DNA of 64,000 nucleotides from NCBI RefSeq assembly GCF_007859655.1, contig NZ_CP042304.1:1550001-1614000 (forward strand), in the 5' to 3' direction. The stretch comes from Devosia ginsengisoli. GTDB taxonomy: Bacteria > Pseudomonadota > Alphaproteobacteria > Rhizobiales > Devosiaceae. The notes beneath the pieces are model-generated. The model made no database searches, was not told the DNA's origin, and saw only the letters and a list, made by a program, of their open reading frames with translations. The translations under genes and the position numbers were made by a program. How positions within the stretch are numbered: position 1 is the first letter of the stretch; each line of letters starts with the position of its first letter. Shown one piece after another: positions 35,791-44,115 of this stretch.

Positions 35791-35858
35791 TTCGGCCTCC
35801 TGAAGACGTTCTGCACCTTCAATGCCTGGGCGGCGTGCAAGTTGCTCAACCGTGAGCG

Positions 35859-35884
35859 GGAACGGCTCATGCTCGCCATCCGTT
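35859..35884 (+). promoter_or_regulatory. EcfG-type promoter of treZ
   Basis: GGAAC (35859-35863), 17 bases, CGTT (35881-35884), an exact consensus match. The treZ ATG follows after 29 bases. Confidence 0.72.
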
Positions 35885-35913
35885 AGTCGAGGCACACTTG
35901 GCTGGATCCCTCC

Positions 35914-37665
35914 ATGACCTTCCTTTTCGGCCCAAAACTCGACGATACCTCAACTCAATTCCGCCTCTGGGCGCCCAGCGCCGGCGCTGTCGAAGTTCTG
36001 TTTCCCGAGGGGCCACCCCTAGCCCTCAAGAAGGATGATGCCGGCTTCTGGTTCGGGCGGGCGGACAATCGTGGCCCAGGCACTCGCTACAAATTCCGCA
36101 CCGATGCGCTCGAATTTCCCGATCCGGCCTCGCGCCAGCAAGAGGGCGGCACCACCGGCTGGAGCGTGGTCTGCGCGCCATTCGAGCCCTCCGGCCGCCG
36201 CGAACCACTGCGCCCCTGGCACGAAACCATTCTATGCGAGGTCCATGTCGGTACGGTTTCGCCCGAGGGCACCTTTGCCGGCCTCACGGAGCGGCTCGAA
36301 CATTTCCGCGATGCCGGCTTCACGGCGCTCGAAATTATGCCGATCAATGAATTCCCCGGCAACCGTAACTGGGGCTATGACGGCACGCTGATCTTCGCGC
36401 CGGACAGCGCCTATGGTCCACGGGAGGATCTGCGCCGCCTGGTCGACCGCGCGCATGATCTGGGCCTCTGCCTGATCCTCGACGTCGTCTACAATCACTT
36501 CGGCAAGTTCAACAATTTCATCGAGCGCTACGCGCCCGAATGGTTCGACGAAGGGGTCGAGACGCCCTGGGGCAAGGGCATCGACTTCACCCAGGACATG
36601 GTGCGGCAGTTCTACTACGAGAATGCGTGCATGTGGCTGGAGGAGTTCGACTTCGACGGCCTCCGCTTCGATTCCGTGCACGAGATGAAGACCGAGGCCC
36701 GCGATGTCTTCCTGAGCGACCTCGCCAAGTCGTGCCGCGCGGTCAAAAGCGATGCCAAGCTCATCATCGAGAACATGGACAATATCGCCTCCTGGCTCGA
36801 CCGCGAGCAGAACCAGCCCAAGGATTTCACCGCCCAATGGAATGACGATATCCATCACGTGCTGCATTATCTCGCCACCGGCGACGGCAAGAACGGCTAT
36901 TCGGATGGCTCGCGCAACCCGATAGCCGACCTGGAGAAAGGCCTTGCCGATGGCTTCGTCCATGACGGCGAAGCTGAGGGTGAGAGTGACGGCACGACAC
37001 GGGGCGAACCGGCCAGCCGGCTGCCGCCTGACGCTTTCGTTTCCTATATGCAGAACCACGACCAGATCGGCAATCGCGCCGATAGCAAGCGCCTGCCGGA
37101 CCGCGTCAGCGCCGAAAAGCTCGACTTCCTGCATCTCTCGATCATGCTGGCGCCGCAAATCCCGCTGTTCTTCATGGGGGAGGAAGCCCATCTGCGCACG
37201 CCTTTCCCCTTCTTCATCGACCTGCCGGAAGACGCGGCCGAGCCCATGCGGGCTGACCGCTGCAGGCAGATGCGCGAGAGTTTCGGCGAGGACGTGGAGG
37301 ATGGCGCCTTGCCCGACCCCAACGGTCCCCACACCTTCGAAAGCGCCAAGCTGAATTGGGGTGATTATGGCAATCCTGACCGCCGTGCCGCGCTCGATCG
37401 CTTCCGCATACTGGCCGAATGGCGCCGCGCCCGATTGTGGCCGCTGGTTGCCACACCCTGCCTCGACGCACGCTCCGGCCGCCAGGGCACGGCCATTGTC
37501 GTGAGCTGGATATTCGAGGCCGGCACATTGAGCATGGCGCTCAATCCATCGGACCTGCCCGCCGACATCGCCTGCATCATCACCGCCAGCCCCCTCTCGA
37601 CCGGAGAGTTCTCCCAGCAGGACGAGGTGCTGCGGCTGGGCGCCTGGTCGGCGGTGGTCTGGTAG
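35914..37665 (+). CDS. treZ: Malto-oligosyltrehalose trehalohydrolase
   Basis: The 583-residue enzyme releases trehalose from maltooligosyl-trehalose. It has an N-terminal beta domain (FGPKLDDTSTQFRLWAPSA) and a GH13 barrel with CLILDVVYNHFG, the nucleophile Asp253 in LRFDSVHEM, the acid Glu286 in LIIENMDN and Asp383 in YMQNHDQIGN. The TreZ-specific context RFDSVHEM and MGEEAHLRTPFPFF is present. The usual partner treY is not in this window. Trehalose is an osmotic and stress protectant, which fits the exact EcfG promoter. Confidence 0.94.
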   Translation: MTFLFGPKLDDTSTQFRLWAPSAGAVEVLFPEGPPLALKKDDAGFWFGRADNRGPGTRYKFRTDALEFPDPASRQQEGGTTGWSVVCAPFEPSGRREPLRPWHETILCEVHVGTVSPEGTFAGLTERLEHFRDAGFTALEIMPINEFPGNRNWGYDGTLIFAPDSAYGPREDLRRLVDRAHDLGLCLILDVVYNHFGKFNNFIERYAPEWFDEGVETPWGKGIDFTQDMVRQFYYENACMWLEEFDFDGLRFDSVHEMKTEARDVFLSDLAKSCRAVKSDAKLIIENMDNIASWLDREQNQPKDFTAQWNDDIHHVLHYLATGDGKNGYSDGSRNPIADLEKGLADGFVHDGEAEGESDGTTRGEPASRLPPDAFVSYMQNHDQIGNRADSKRLPDRVSAEKLDFLHLSIMLAPQIPLFFMGEEAHLRTPFPFFIDLPEDAAEPMRADRCRQMRESFGEDVEDGALPDPNGPHTFESAKLNWGDYGNPDRRAALDRFRILAEWRRARLWPLVATPCLDARSGRQGTAIVVSWIFEAGTLSMALNPSDLPADIACIITASPLSTGEFSQQDEVLRLGAWSAVVW

Positions 37666-37676
37666 GGTCGCGGGAA

Positions 37677-38260
37677 ATGGGACGCCTCGCCCATATCTGT
37701 GTCGATGTGCAAGCAATGTTTGCCGAAGGCACGGACTGGCATGCGCCATGGCTCAACCGGGTCCTGCCAGCCATCGAAGCCCTGGTCGAACGCGCTCCTG
37801 CCCTCACCATCTTCACCCGCTTCGTGCCCCGGAGCGCCCCGAGGAAGCCGGTGGCGCCTGGCGCGACTATTACCGTCGCTGGCCCGATATGACCGGCGAG
37901 CGCTTGCCCGCCGAAATGATCGAGGTCGTCCACACATTGCGGCGTTACATGCCCCCGGCGCGGCAACTGGACAAAGCCATCTATTCCCCCTGGCTGCGAA
38001 CCGATCTGCATCGTCGGCTGGGCGAGGACGGCGTTACTACCGTCATAGTTTCGGGCGGCGAAACCGATGTCTGCGTCCTCTCCACCGTGCTCGGCGCCAT
38101 AGATCTGGGCTATCAGGTCATCTTGCCGACCGACGCCGTTTTCGGCTCGGCCGACCAGACGCATGAAGCGGCGCTGGTTCTCTATCGCAGCCGCTTCGGC
38201 CAACAGCTGAGCGCCTGCGAGACGCAGGAGATACTCGACAATTGGGCGGACCTGGCATGA
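37677..38260 (+). pseudogene. Isochorismatase-family cysteine hydrolase, frameshifted
   Basis: Two frames together make one protein of about 194 residues. The first (from ATG 37677) reads MGRLAHICVDVQAMFAEGTD with catalytic Asp10. The second reads RRYMPPARQLDKAIYSPWL (Lys) and VSGGETDVCVLSTVLGAIDL (Cys). The break falls at the CCCC run 37827-37830: one extra C restores the frame, giving TRFVPPERPEEAGG. All three catalytic residues survive, so the gene is recently broken or the sequence has a one-base error. It lies 11 bases after treZ and overlaps the next gene by ATGA. Confidence 0.85.
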
Positions 38261-39216
38261 CGCTGATCGGCTACCATGCCTCCCATGAGCAATTCAGCCC
38301 AAGCGAGTTGCTGCAACTGGTAATCGCAGCCGAACAGGCAGGTTTCCACTGCGCCAAATCATCCGACCATTTCCACCCCTGGAGCGAGCGGCAGGGCCAG
38401 TCGGGCTTTGCCTGGTCCTGGCTGGGCGCGGCGATGCGGGCCACACGGTTTGGCTTCGGTACCATATCAGCGCCCGGCTACCGCTATCATCCAGCCGTAT
38501 TGGCCCAGGCCGCCGCCACGCTGGGCGAGATGTTTCCCGGCCGTTTCTGGCTGGCGCTGGGGAGCGGCGAGGCGATCAACGAAGCCATAACCGGCCTAGC
38601 CTGGCCGGAAAAACCCGAGCGCAATGCCCGGCTACGCGAATGCGTGGACATCATGCGTGCCCTGCTGGCGGGCGAAACCGTTACCCATCGCGGCCGCGTC
38701 ACCGTGGTGGAGGCCAGGCTTTATTCGCGTCCCGCCGAGCCAGTCCCGCTCTTCGGCGCCGCCGTCACCGAGGCAACGGCTGCCTTCTGCGGCGGCTGGG
38801 CCGATGGCCTGCTCACGGTCGGAGGTGAGGCCGCCAAGGTGCGGAAGGTCGTGGACGCGTTCCGCGCCAATGGCGGCAACGGCAAGCCCGTCCATATCCA
38901 GCACGCTCTGTCCTGGGCGCCGGATGAAGCAACGGCCCTGGCCTATGCCATGGAGCAATGGGCGCCAGCGGCCGTAGGTGGAGAGGTCGCCTGGGACCTG
39001 CGTCGACCGGCCGATTTCGACACGATCGGGCGGTTGGCCCGGCCGCCCGATATCCGCCAATGCGTCGCCGTTTCCGCCGATGTGGGCAGGCATCGAGCCT
39101 GGCTGGAGGCGCTGGCCGAGCTAAAGCCGGCTGCCATTCATCTGCATTGCGTCGGGCGCAACCAGCAGGAGTTCATCCACTTTGCCGCTGCCAATCTCGT
39201 CGGCGCCCTGCGCTGA
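38257..39216 (+). CDS. LLM-class flavin-dependent oxidoreductase
   Basis: The 319-residue protein has the luciferase-like monooxygenase fold: AAEQAGFHCAKSSDHFHPWS near residue 25, RFGFGTISAPGYRYHPAVLA, the FMN or F420 loop PGRFWLALGSGEAINE and VPLFGAAVTEATAAFCGGWADG. It resembles the group of FMN-using relatives of F420-dependent glucose-6-phosphate dehydrogenase that often sit with treZ-type stress genes. It is the last gene of the treZ operon and overlaps the preceding gene by ATGA. The substrate is unknown. Confidence 0.87.
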   Translation: MTLIGYHASHEQFSPSELLQLVIAAEQAGFHCAKSSDHFHPWSERQGQSGFAWSWLGAAMRATRFGFGTISAPGYRYHPAVLAQAAATLGEMFPGRFWLALGSGEAINEAITGLAWPEKPERNARLRECVDIMRALLAGETVTHRGRVTVVEARLYSRPAEPVPLFGAAVTEATAAFCGGWADGLLTVGGEAAKVRKVVDAFRANGGNGKPVHIQHALSWAPDEATALAYAMEQWAPAAVGGEVAWDLRRPADFDTIGRLARPPDIRQCVAVSADVGRHRAWLEALAELKPAAIHLHCVGRNQQEFIHFAAANLVGALR

Positions 39217-39224
39217 ATCCGGCC

Positions 39225-39593
39225 TCATTTATTCGGGTATTTCTTCGTTATCTCGTTCAACGTCTTCTGCGCACCATCCGGATCGACATTGCGCAGGATC
39301 GCCTTGAGGATTTCCTCGCTGCGATCTTCACTATCCTTCGATTGGGGCGAACCGACATAGAGCAGGATAGTCAGGCCCGCGACCTGCCAGAGCAGTTGCA
39401 GGAATTCCGACTGCCAGTTTTCGAACGTGTCCCGCAGCATTTCGATGACGAAGGAGGAGACCTGAATCGGAAGCTGGTGGGCTTGTTGTTCATCGATATA
39501 GGCGAACCATCCGAACACCCAGTGCCCTATGAGGCTGATGACAAGAAAGCCCAGCGTCACCCACGCAAAACTGTACTTCTTCAGGTTTGACAT
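39225..39593 (-). CDS. Two-helix membrane protein, DUF6766-like
   Basis: The 122-residue protein has helices at about residues 9-31 (FAWVTLGFLVISLIGHWVFG) and 62-82 (EFLQLLWQVAGLTILLYVGS), with ENWQSEFLQ before the second and a charged C-terminus. This pattern fits the DUF6766 family of small membrane proteins, which is of unknown function; the assignment is from memory. It follows the SDR gene after 41 bases and is probably in the same stress operon. Confidence 0.72.
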   Translation of the reverse strand: MSNLKKYSFAWVTLGFLVISLIGHWVFGWFAYIDEQQAHQLPIQVSSFVIEMLRDTFENWQSEFLQLLWQVAGLTILLYVGSPQSKDSEDRSEEILKAILRNVDPDGAQKTLNEITKKYPNK

Positions 39594-39634
39594 CCTGCAC
39601 CTCTATTGCCGAGTACACTGGCGGCCGGGCAGTT

Positions 39635-40528
39635 TCAGGCAATCCCCTTGCCACCCGTAACGCCGTAGACTTCGCCGTTGATGAAGCTGGCCTCCTGGCT
39701 GGCGAGCAATACATAGACGGGCGCGATCTCCACCGGTTGCCCCGGACGGCCGAAATCACTGTCTTTTCCGAATTCTCGCACTTTCTTGTCGGGCTGCCCG
39801 CCGCTGGGCTGCAGCACGGTCCAGAATGGACCAGGTGCCACAACATTGGCGCGGACGCCCTTGTCGATGAGCTGCTTGGACAATGCCTTGGTATAGGCCA
39901 CGATGGCGGCCTTGGTCGTGGCATAGTCGAGCAGGATCGGCGAAGGTTCATAGGCTTGGATCGACGCCGTGGTGATCACCGCTGCCCCAGGCTGCAGATG
40001 CGGTATCGCCGCCTGGCAAATCCAGTGCAACGCATAGACATTGGTCTTGAAGGTGGCGTCAAAGTCCTTGCTGGTCAGTTCGGCTACGGATTCACGGAAC
40101 TGCTGGCGCGCTGCATTGACGACAAGAATATCCAGACCACCCAGCCGCTCGACCGCGCGGTCCACCATGGTCTGGCACCAGGCCTCTTCCTTGACGTCGC
40201 CCGGCAGGCCAATCGCCTTGCGGCCCTCAGCCTCGATAAGGGCCAGGACTTCCCGGGCATCCTCCTCTTCCTCGGGAAGGTAGCCGATGGCCACGTCCGC
40301 CCCTTCGCGCGCATAGGCAATAGCTGTTGCACGTCCGATGCCGGAGTCGCCTCCCGTGATCAGGGCGCGTCTGCCTTTGAGCCGTCCGGCGCCGACATAA
40401 CTCTTTTCCCCATGGTCGGGCCTCGGTACCATCTTCCCGACGATACCGGGCGCTGGCTGGGGCTGGGTGGGAAACGGCGGATGCGGATATTGCTTTCTGG
40501 GATCCTGCATCGTCAGTCTGTCAGCCAT
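39635..40528 (-). CDS. Short-chain dehydrogenase, general-stress type
   Basis: The 297-residue protein has an N-terminal Pro-rich extension of about 45 residues (QYPHPPFPTQPQPAPGIVGK), then an SDR core: ALITGGDSGIGRATAIAYA (coenzyme site), NAARQQF (in place of NNAG), the catalytic Ser in TTASIQAYEPSP and the Tyr-Lys pair in YATTKAAIVAY. The extension and motifs are those of the GSP39/YhdF group induced by general stress in many bacteria. GAGAGGTG precedes the ATG at 40526-40528. An exact EcfG promoter stands 25 bases upstream. Confidence 0.93.
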   Translation of the reverse strand: MADRLTMQDPRKQYPHPPFPTQPQPAPGIVGKMVPRPDHGEKSYVGAGRLKGRRALITGGDSGIGRATAIAYAREGADVAIGYLPEEEEDAREVLALIEAEGRKAIGLPGDVKEEAWCQTMVDRAVERLGGLDILVVNAARQQFRESVAELTSKDFDATFKTNVYALHWICQAAIPHLQPGAAVITTASIQAYEPSPILLDYATTKAAIVAYTKALSKQLIDKGVRANVVAPGPFWTVLQPSGGQPDKKVREFGKDSDFGRPGQPVEIAPVYVLLASQEASFINGEVYGVTGGKGIA

Positions 40529-40553
40529 GGTGTCACCTCTCGTTCGAGCAGCC

Positions 40554-40579
40554 AACGAAGCATCATCTCCGCAGGTTCC
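40554..40579 (-). promoter_or_regulatory. EcfG-type promoter of the SDR gene
   Basis: On the reverse strand GGAAC (40579-40575), 17 bases, CGTT (40557-40554), an exact consensus match 25 bases before the SDR start. Confidence 0.72.
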
Positions 40580-40695
40580 ATGGGCCTGCTCACCGCGAAC
40601 TTGCGGCTTGCGATGAAACAGGAGCACTGGATCCGGCCGGCCCATTGCCATCCGGAATTGGCGTGAATTCTTCGCCCGACTACGTCAAACGCCGG

Positions 40696-41259
40696 TTAGT
40701 GACGCAGTTCGCCTTCCCGCTTGGCTTGCTCAAGATCTTCGTCTGTCAGCATGCGAATATCCGGATCGGCCGCATTCTGGTCCGCTGGCGAAAAGCGCAG
40801 TTTTTCCATGTAGGGGGTGGGCTTCTTGCGCCGATAGTCGGCAAATTCCTTGGCGTAATAATCGCGGGCCTGCTCCACCGATTTGGCGCCGGTGACAATG
40901 TCATGCATCAGGTTAAGCGCCAGAAAGTTGGCCTGCTCGTCATGGCACCGGGCCGAGACCTCACCCGTGGTGCGCTCCACCATCACGCTGCCGTCGAACT
41001 CGGCCAGGTCGGAAAATTTCTCCACGGGTACTTGATAGTCGATGACGGACTCGACGGCATCCTGATGCGGCGCGGGGAAATTGTGTTGGTAGAACGCCTT
41101 CGAGGCTACGATCCGTTTCCAGGGGCCAGGCTTGTCCCAGATGAGCTGGCTATCGGTGATCTCGTCCGGTTCGCCATACTTGTCGATTACAAGTTGCGCT
41201 GCCTCGCGGGATTCCTCGGGCCAGCTTTCGGTATATTGCGATTTCTGTCTGTCCGACAT
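40696..41259 (-). CDS. Unknown hydrophilic protein (187 residues)
   Basis: The protein begins MSDRQKSQYTESWPEESREA and is soluble and charged, with EITDSQLIWDKPGPWKRIVA and HDEQANFLALNLMHDIVTGA as its most structured segments. I do not recognise a named family, although the composition is like conserved proteins of Hyphomicrobiales stress loci. AGGAG lies seven bases before the ATG. It follows the EF-hand gene after 10 bases and is probably co-transcribed with it. Confidence 0.78.
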   Translation of the reverse strand: MSDRQKSQYTESWPEESREAAQLVIDKYGEPDEITDSQLIWDKPGPWKRIVASKAFYQHNFPAPHQDAVESVIDYQVPVEKFSDLAEFDGSVMVERTTGEVSARCHDEQANFLALNLMHDIVTGAKSVEQARDYYAKEFADYRRKKPTPYMEKLRFSPADQNAADPDIRMLTDEDLEQAKREGELRH

Positions 41260-41269
41260 GTCGCTGCTC

Positions 41270-41512
41270 CTATGGCGCAACCGACGCTAGAACCTTCAGA
41301 TATTCGTCCTCCGACAATTCCCCGCTCTCGTCTTCGTCCGCAGCGGCGAATGCCTCTTCGGTCAGGCTCGGCAATGCAGCAATGACTTCGGCCCAGGATA
41401 TGGCGCCACTTGCGTCGGTATCGACCGCCGCAAAATCGTTCGGGTTATCCTGAGCCAGCACCGGGATTGATGCGGCCAAGAGCGCAAGTACGGAAAGCGT
41501 GGAAAATCGCAT
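41270..41512 (-). CDS. Secreted EF-hand calcium-binding protein (80 residues)
   Basis: The ATG at 41510-41512 follows AGGAG by nine bases. A signal peptide (MRFSTLSVLALLAASIPVLA) is followed by two EF-hand loops, DTDASGAISWAE and DEDESGELSEDE, each with the Asp/Ser/Glu ligands in register. The protein is probably periplasmic and binds calcium. A near-consensus EcfG promoter stands 30 bases upstream. Its calcium link is of interest because the next locus encodes calcium-dependent RTX proteins, but no connection is shown. Confidence 0.87.
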   Translation of the reverse strand: MRFSTLSVLALLAASIPVLAQDNPNDFAAVDTDASGAISWAEVIAALPSLTEEAFAAADEDESGELSEDEYLKVLASVAP

Positions 41513-41542
41513 TGAACTGATCTCCTGTTGGGGTTCAGGGTC

Positions 41543-41567
41543 AATGCGAAGCAATGGGTGAAGTTCC
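41543..41567 (-). promoter_or_regulatory. EcfG-like promoter of the EF-hand gene
   Basis: On the reverse strand GGAAC (41567-41563), 16 bases, CATT (41546-41543), one mismatch from the consensus, 30 bases before the EF-hand ATG. Confidence 0.45.
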
Positions 41568-41889
41568 TCCCGATGGCCAACTGTGATCGGGCGGAGAGAG
41601 GTTGTGACACCGCTGGCGCGCCACGGCTATTCGGTCTGAGTTGCGCTTTGTCTACCCGAACCAGCTCCTTGTTCGGGTGTTTCGTCCACCTGCAGGCAGG
41701 CCACTGAGAGGCGTTAGCTAACGGCAGCTTCTAGGAAACGATCATAGTCACATGAACGACCGGATGGGGGACTTGGGTCCATTTTGGGATGTGGTTAACG
41801 TCGGTCTAGCGGTAGGAATGAGGGCGCTTCAACGGTCTCGGTTTCGTGCCCTCAACTGATGATCGACCAGTTCTCATCTTCATCATCTT
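41568..41889. other. Gene-free stretch
   Basis: These 322 bases show no supported gene. CCCGAACCAGCTCCTTGTTCGG near 41656-41677 contains the inverted pair CCGAAC/GTTCGG, a possible weak hairpin. The rest has short frames without motifs and leads into the b561 gene remnant. Confidence 0.45.
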
Positions 41890-41988
41890 TGGTGCGCAGC
41901 CTGCGCAAGAGCGTGTCGAGAACGAAACACTCGGCTAGGCGCCGATGACGTGAAAGCCCGTGACTGGCACCAGCACCGGCCCGCTGAT
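41890..41988 (-). pseudogene. Cytochrome b561 gene remnant (3' end)
   Basis: About 100 bases align by eye with the 3' end of the intact b561 gene at 21745-21845. The reverse-strand translation ISGPVLVPVTGFHVIGA followed by a stop corresponds to IGRLILVPAIGVHVIGA of the intact protein, and further matches continue after a small deletion. No other part of the gene remains. It is a decayed second copy. Confidence 0.7.
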
Positions 41989-42041
41989 GATTTAGCCTCC
42001 ATCGGAGATTGCTCGTCCAGTCTGCCTCACCAGAGGCATGG

Positions 42042-42740
42042 CTAGTTGCAAGCAGATCGCGCTGGGTTTCCTTTCAGAGCTTGCTCATGCCGCCGTACAG
42101 AGATCGCCACCTCCAATCGACTACGCGCCTTCAGTTTCGCCATGATGTGAGTCATGTTGTATTTGACAATGCGCTCGCTCAACTGAAGCTGATTGGCAAT
42201 TTGCCGGTTGGTGTAGCCCCGAAGCAGATGCGCAACGATTGCCAGTTCTCGCGAGGTAAATCTTGTAGGCGTGAAAAGCGCGTCGGATTGTGACTGCTCT
42301 CGAAGTGCGGCTGTCACCGAACTTGCATATTGTTTTGTCACGAAGAACTGGCCTGAGCAGACAGCGTCGATCGCCTCTAGCAACTCTTCGTAGGGCGATG
42401 TCTTCAGGACAAAACCTACTGCTCCTGCCTCTAAAGCGCGCACGGCCGTTTCCGTGCTGCAATAGGCAGTATAGACAACGATCTTCGTGCTGGATGCCAG
42501 CCTGTTGATAGCATCAAAGACGTCTCCTGGCATGGATAGATCAACGATTGCCAGGTCCGGTGTCGTTGCCGCAATCAGCTCCACAAAAGCGGCTGCGCTG
42601 TCGGCTTCGCCGACGATCTGAAAAGGCGCCTCGCTACTGAGCAGCTCCTTGAGACCCTCGAGGAAAATGGGGTGATCATCGACGAGCGCGATCGTCATAT
42701 ACGGAGATTTGAGGGTTTCAAGCGCGCACTTGGGAGCCAT
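42042..42740 (-). CDS. NarL/FixJ-type response regulator (LuxR helix-turn-helix), copy 2
   Basis: The 232-residue protein has a receiver domain (IALVDDHP, phospho-acceptor Asp67 in LAIVDLSMPGD, Thr in VVYTAY, Lys in GFVLKTS) and a C-terminal LuxR-type helix-turn-helix (FTSRELAIVAHLLRGYTNRQ and IANQLQLSERIVKYNMTHIM). The start at 42740 is preferred because GGAGG lies seven bases upstream; the ATG at 42746 overlaps the hlyD stop and has no space for a site. It is a close sister of the regulator at 58555 and is the last gene of the secretion operon. Its kinase is probably the one at 57011. Confidence 0.9.
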   Translation of the reverse strand: MAPKCALETLKSPYMTIALVDDHPIFLEGLKELLSSEAPFQIVGEADSAAAFVELIAATTPDLAIVDLSMPGDVFDAINRLASSTKIVVYTAYCSTETAVRALEAGAVGFVLKTSPYEELLEAIDAVCSGQFFVTKQYASSVTAALREQSQSDALFTPTRFTSRELAIVAHLLRGYTNRQIANQLQLSERIVKYNMTHIMAKLKARSRLEVAISVRRHEQALKGNPARSACN

Positions 42741-42742
42741 TT

Positions 42743-44092
42743 TCATTCCTCCCGGAAAGCCCTTGCGATCTGGTCGGTGAAGGGTTTGACGAAATAGGCA
42801 ATGGCCAGTTGTTCCTCGGTCTCTACGAAGATTTCGACAGGCATGCCGGGCACCAGTTCCCGGCCACCCAATTGCTCCATAGCCTCGTTGACCTCCACCT
42901 GTGCCAGATAGTAGCTCGCTCCAGTCTGGCTGTTGTACTGGGCGGCGGCCGAAACCTGGATGATCGTGCCGGTCAGTTCGGGAGTGGTGCGCTGGTTGAA
43001 GGCGCTGAAGCGCAGTTTGGCCTGCCGGCCGACCGCGATCTGGTCGATATCGTTGACCGCCACCTGGAACTCGATGATGAGCTCGGCATCCTGCGGCACG
43101 ATGGTTACCAGCGCCTCGCCCGGCGAAATGACGCCGCCAAGGGTGGTCACATTGAGTTCGTTCACCGTGCCGCTTACCGGCGCCAGGATGCGGGAGCGGG
43201 CAAGGCGATCCTCGGTTGCGCCGAGGCGTTCCTCGAGTTCGGCAATCTGGGCCTCAACGGTCCGCAATTCACGTTGCGCCTCGGTGCGCAGAGCGCCATC
43301 AAGCGCAAGAATCTGCAATTCGACCTCGCTGGTACGCGACAGCGCGCGGGCAATGGCGGCCTCGATCTCTCCCTGCTGACCCTGCAGGCGCGCCACGTCG
43401 CGCTGTATTTCGCTAATTCGCGAGGTTTCCACCAGCCGTTCCTCCGCAAGCGCCATCATGCGCTCGCGATCGACCAGGGTGACGTCCAACTCGGCCATGA
43501 TGGCCGTCTTCTGGAAAGCGAGGCCATTTACCTCCTCATGCAGCTGGGCCACTTGCAGCGCCAGCTGTTCCTTCTGGGAGACGTGATTGTGCATATTGCC
43601 ATCGAAGAGCTGCCGTTCGCCATCGGCGATGAGCTCAGCATCGGCGTAGTCGGCAAAGTATTCCGCGGGGAAGACCAGTGTCTCGGCCCCGTCGCGTTCC
43701 GCCAGCAGGCGTGCGCGGCGTGCGGTCAGCTCCGCGAGTTGACCCCGGACGATAGCAAGCTCGGAGCGAACCTGTACGTCATCGAGCCGGAGCAGAAGCT
43801 GCCCCTCAGCGACAGTGTCCCCTTTGCGAACGGCGATGTCGCGCACGACCCCGCCTTCGATATGCTGAACGACCTTGAGGTCTTCATCCACGAGCACCGT
43901 ACCCGTGCCGATAACCGCCCCGGAGAGCTTGGCGGTGACTGACCATCCCCCGATGCCGACAATTAGAAGCAGCGCAAAGATCGCGCCCCACGCTACCCGA
44001 CCACGCATGGGGAACGGCCTCTCGCGCATGCGCTTCGCGTCGAAACCGGCCAATATCTGGCCATAGGGGCCGATACTATCCATTGTCGTCAT
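42743..44092 (-). CDS. HlyD-family type I secretion adaptor
   Basis: The 449-residue membrane-fusion protein has one N-terminal helix (about 31-52), the lipoyl half-motif GGVVRDIAVRKGDTVAEGQL, a long coiled-coil hairpin (about 115-300, rich in Glu, Gln, Leu and Arg), the second lipoyl half RILAPVSGTVNEL and a C-terminal beta-barrel. It links the ABC exporter to a TolC-type outer-membrane channel, which is not encoded here. GGGAG lies six bases before the ATG. Its stop overlaps the ATG at 42746 in front of the regulator gene. Confidence 0.93.
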   Translation of the reverse strand: MTTMDSIGPYGQILAGFDAKRMRERPFPMRGRVAWGAIFALLLIVGIGGWSVTAKLSGAVIGTGTVLVDEDLKVVQHIEGGVVRDIAVRKGDTVAEGQLLLRLDDVQVRSELAIVRGQLAELTARRARLLAERDGAETLVFPAEYFADYADAELIADGERQLFDGNMHNHVSQKEQLALQVAQLHEEVNGLAFQKTAIMAELDVTLVDRERMMALAEERLVETSRISEIQRDVARLQGQQGEIEAAIARALSRTSEVELQILALDGALRTEAQRELRTVEAQIAELEERLGATEDRLARSRILAPVSGTVNELNVTTLGGVISPGEALVTIVPQDAELIIEFQVAVNDIDQIAVGRQAKLRFSAFNQRTTPELTGTIIQVSAAAQYNSQTGASYYLAQVEVNEAMEQLGGRELVPGMPVEIFVETEEQLAIAYFVKPFTDQIARAFREE

Positions 44093-44115
44093 GGTGCACT
44101 CCCTTGGCGGCCCGT

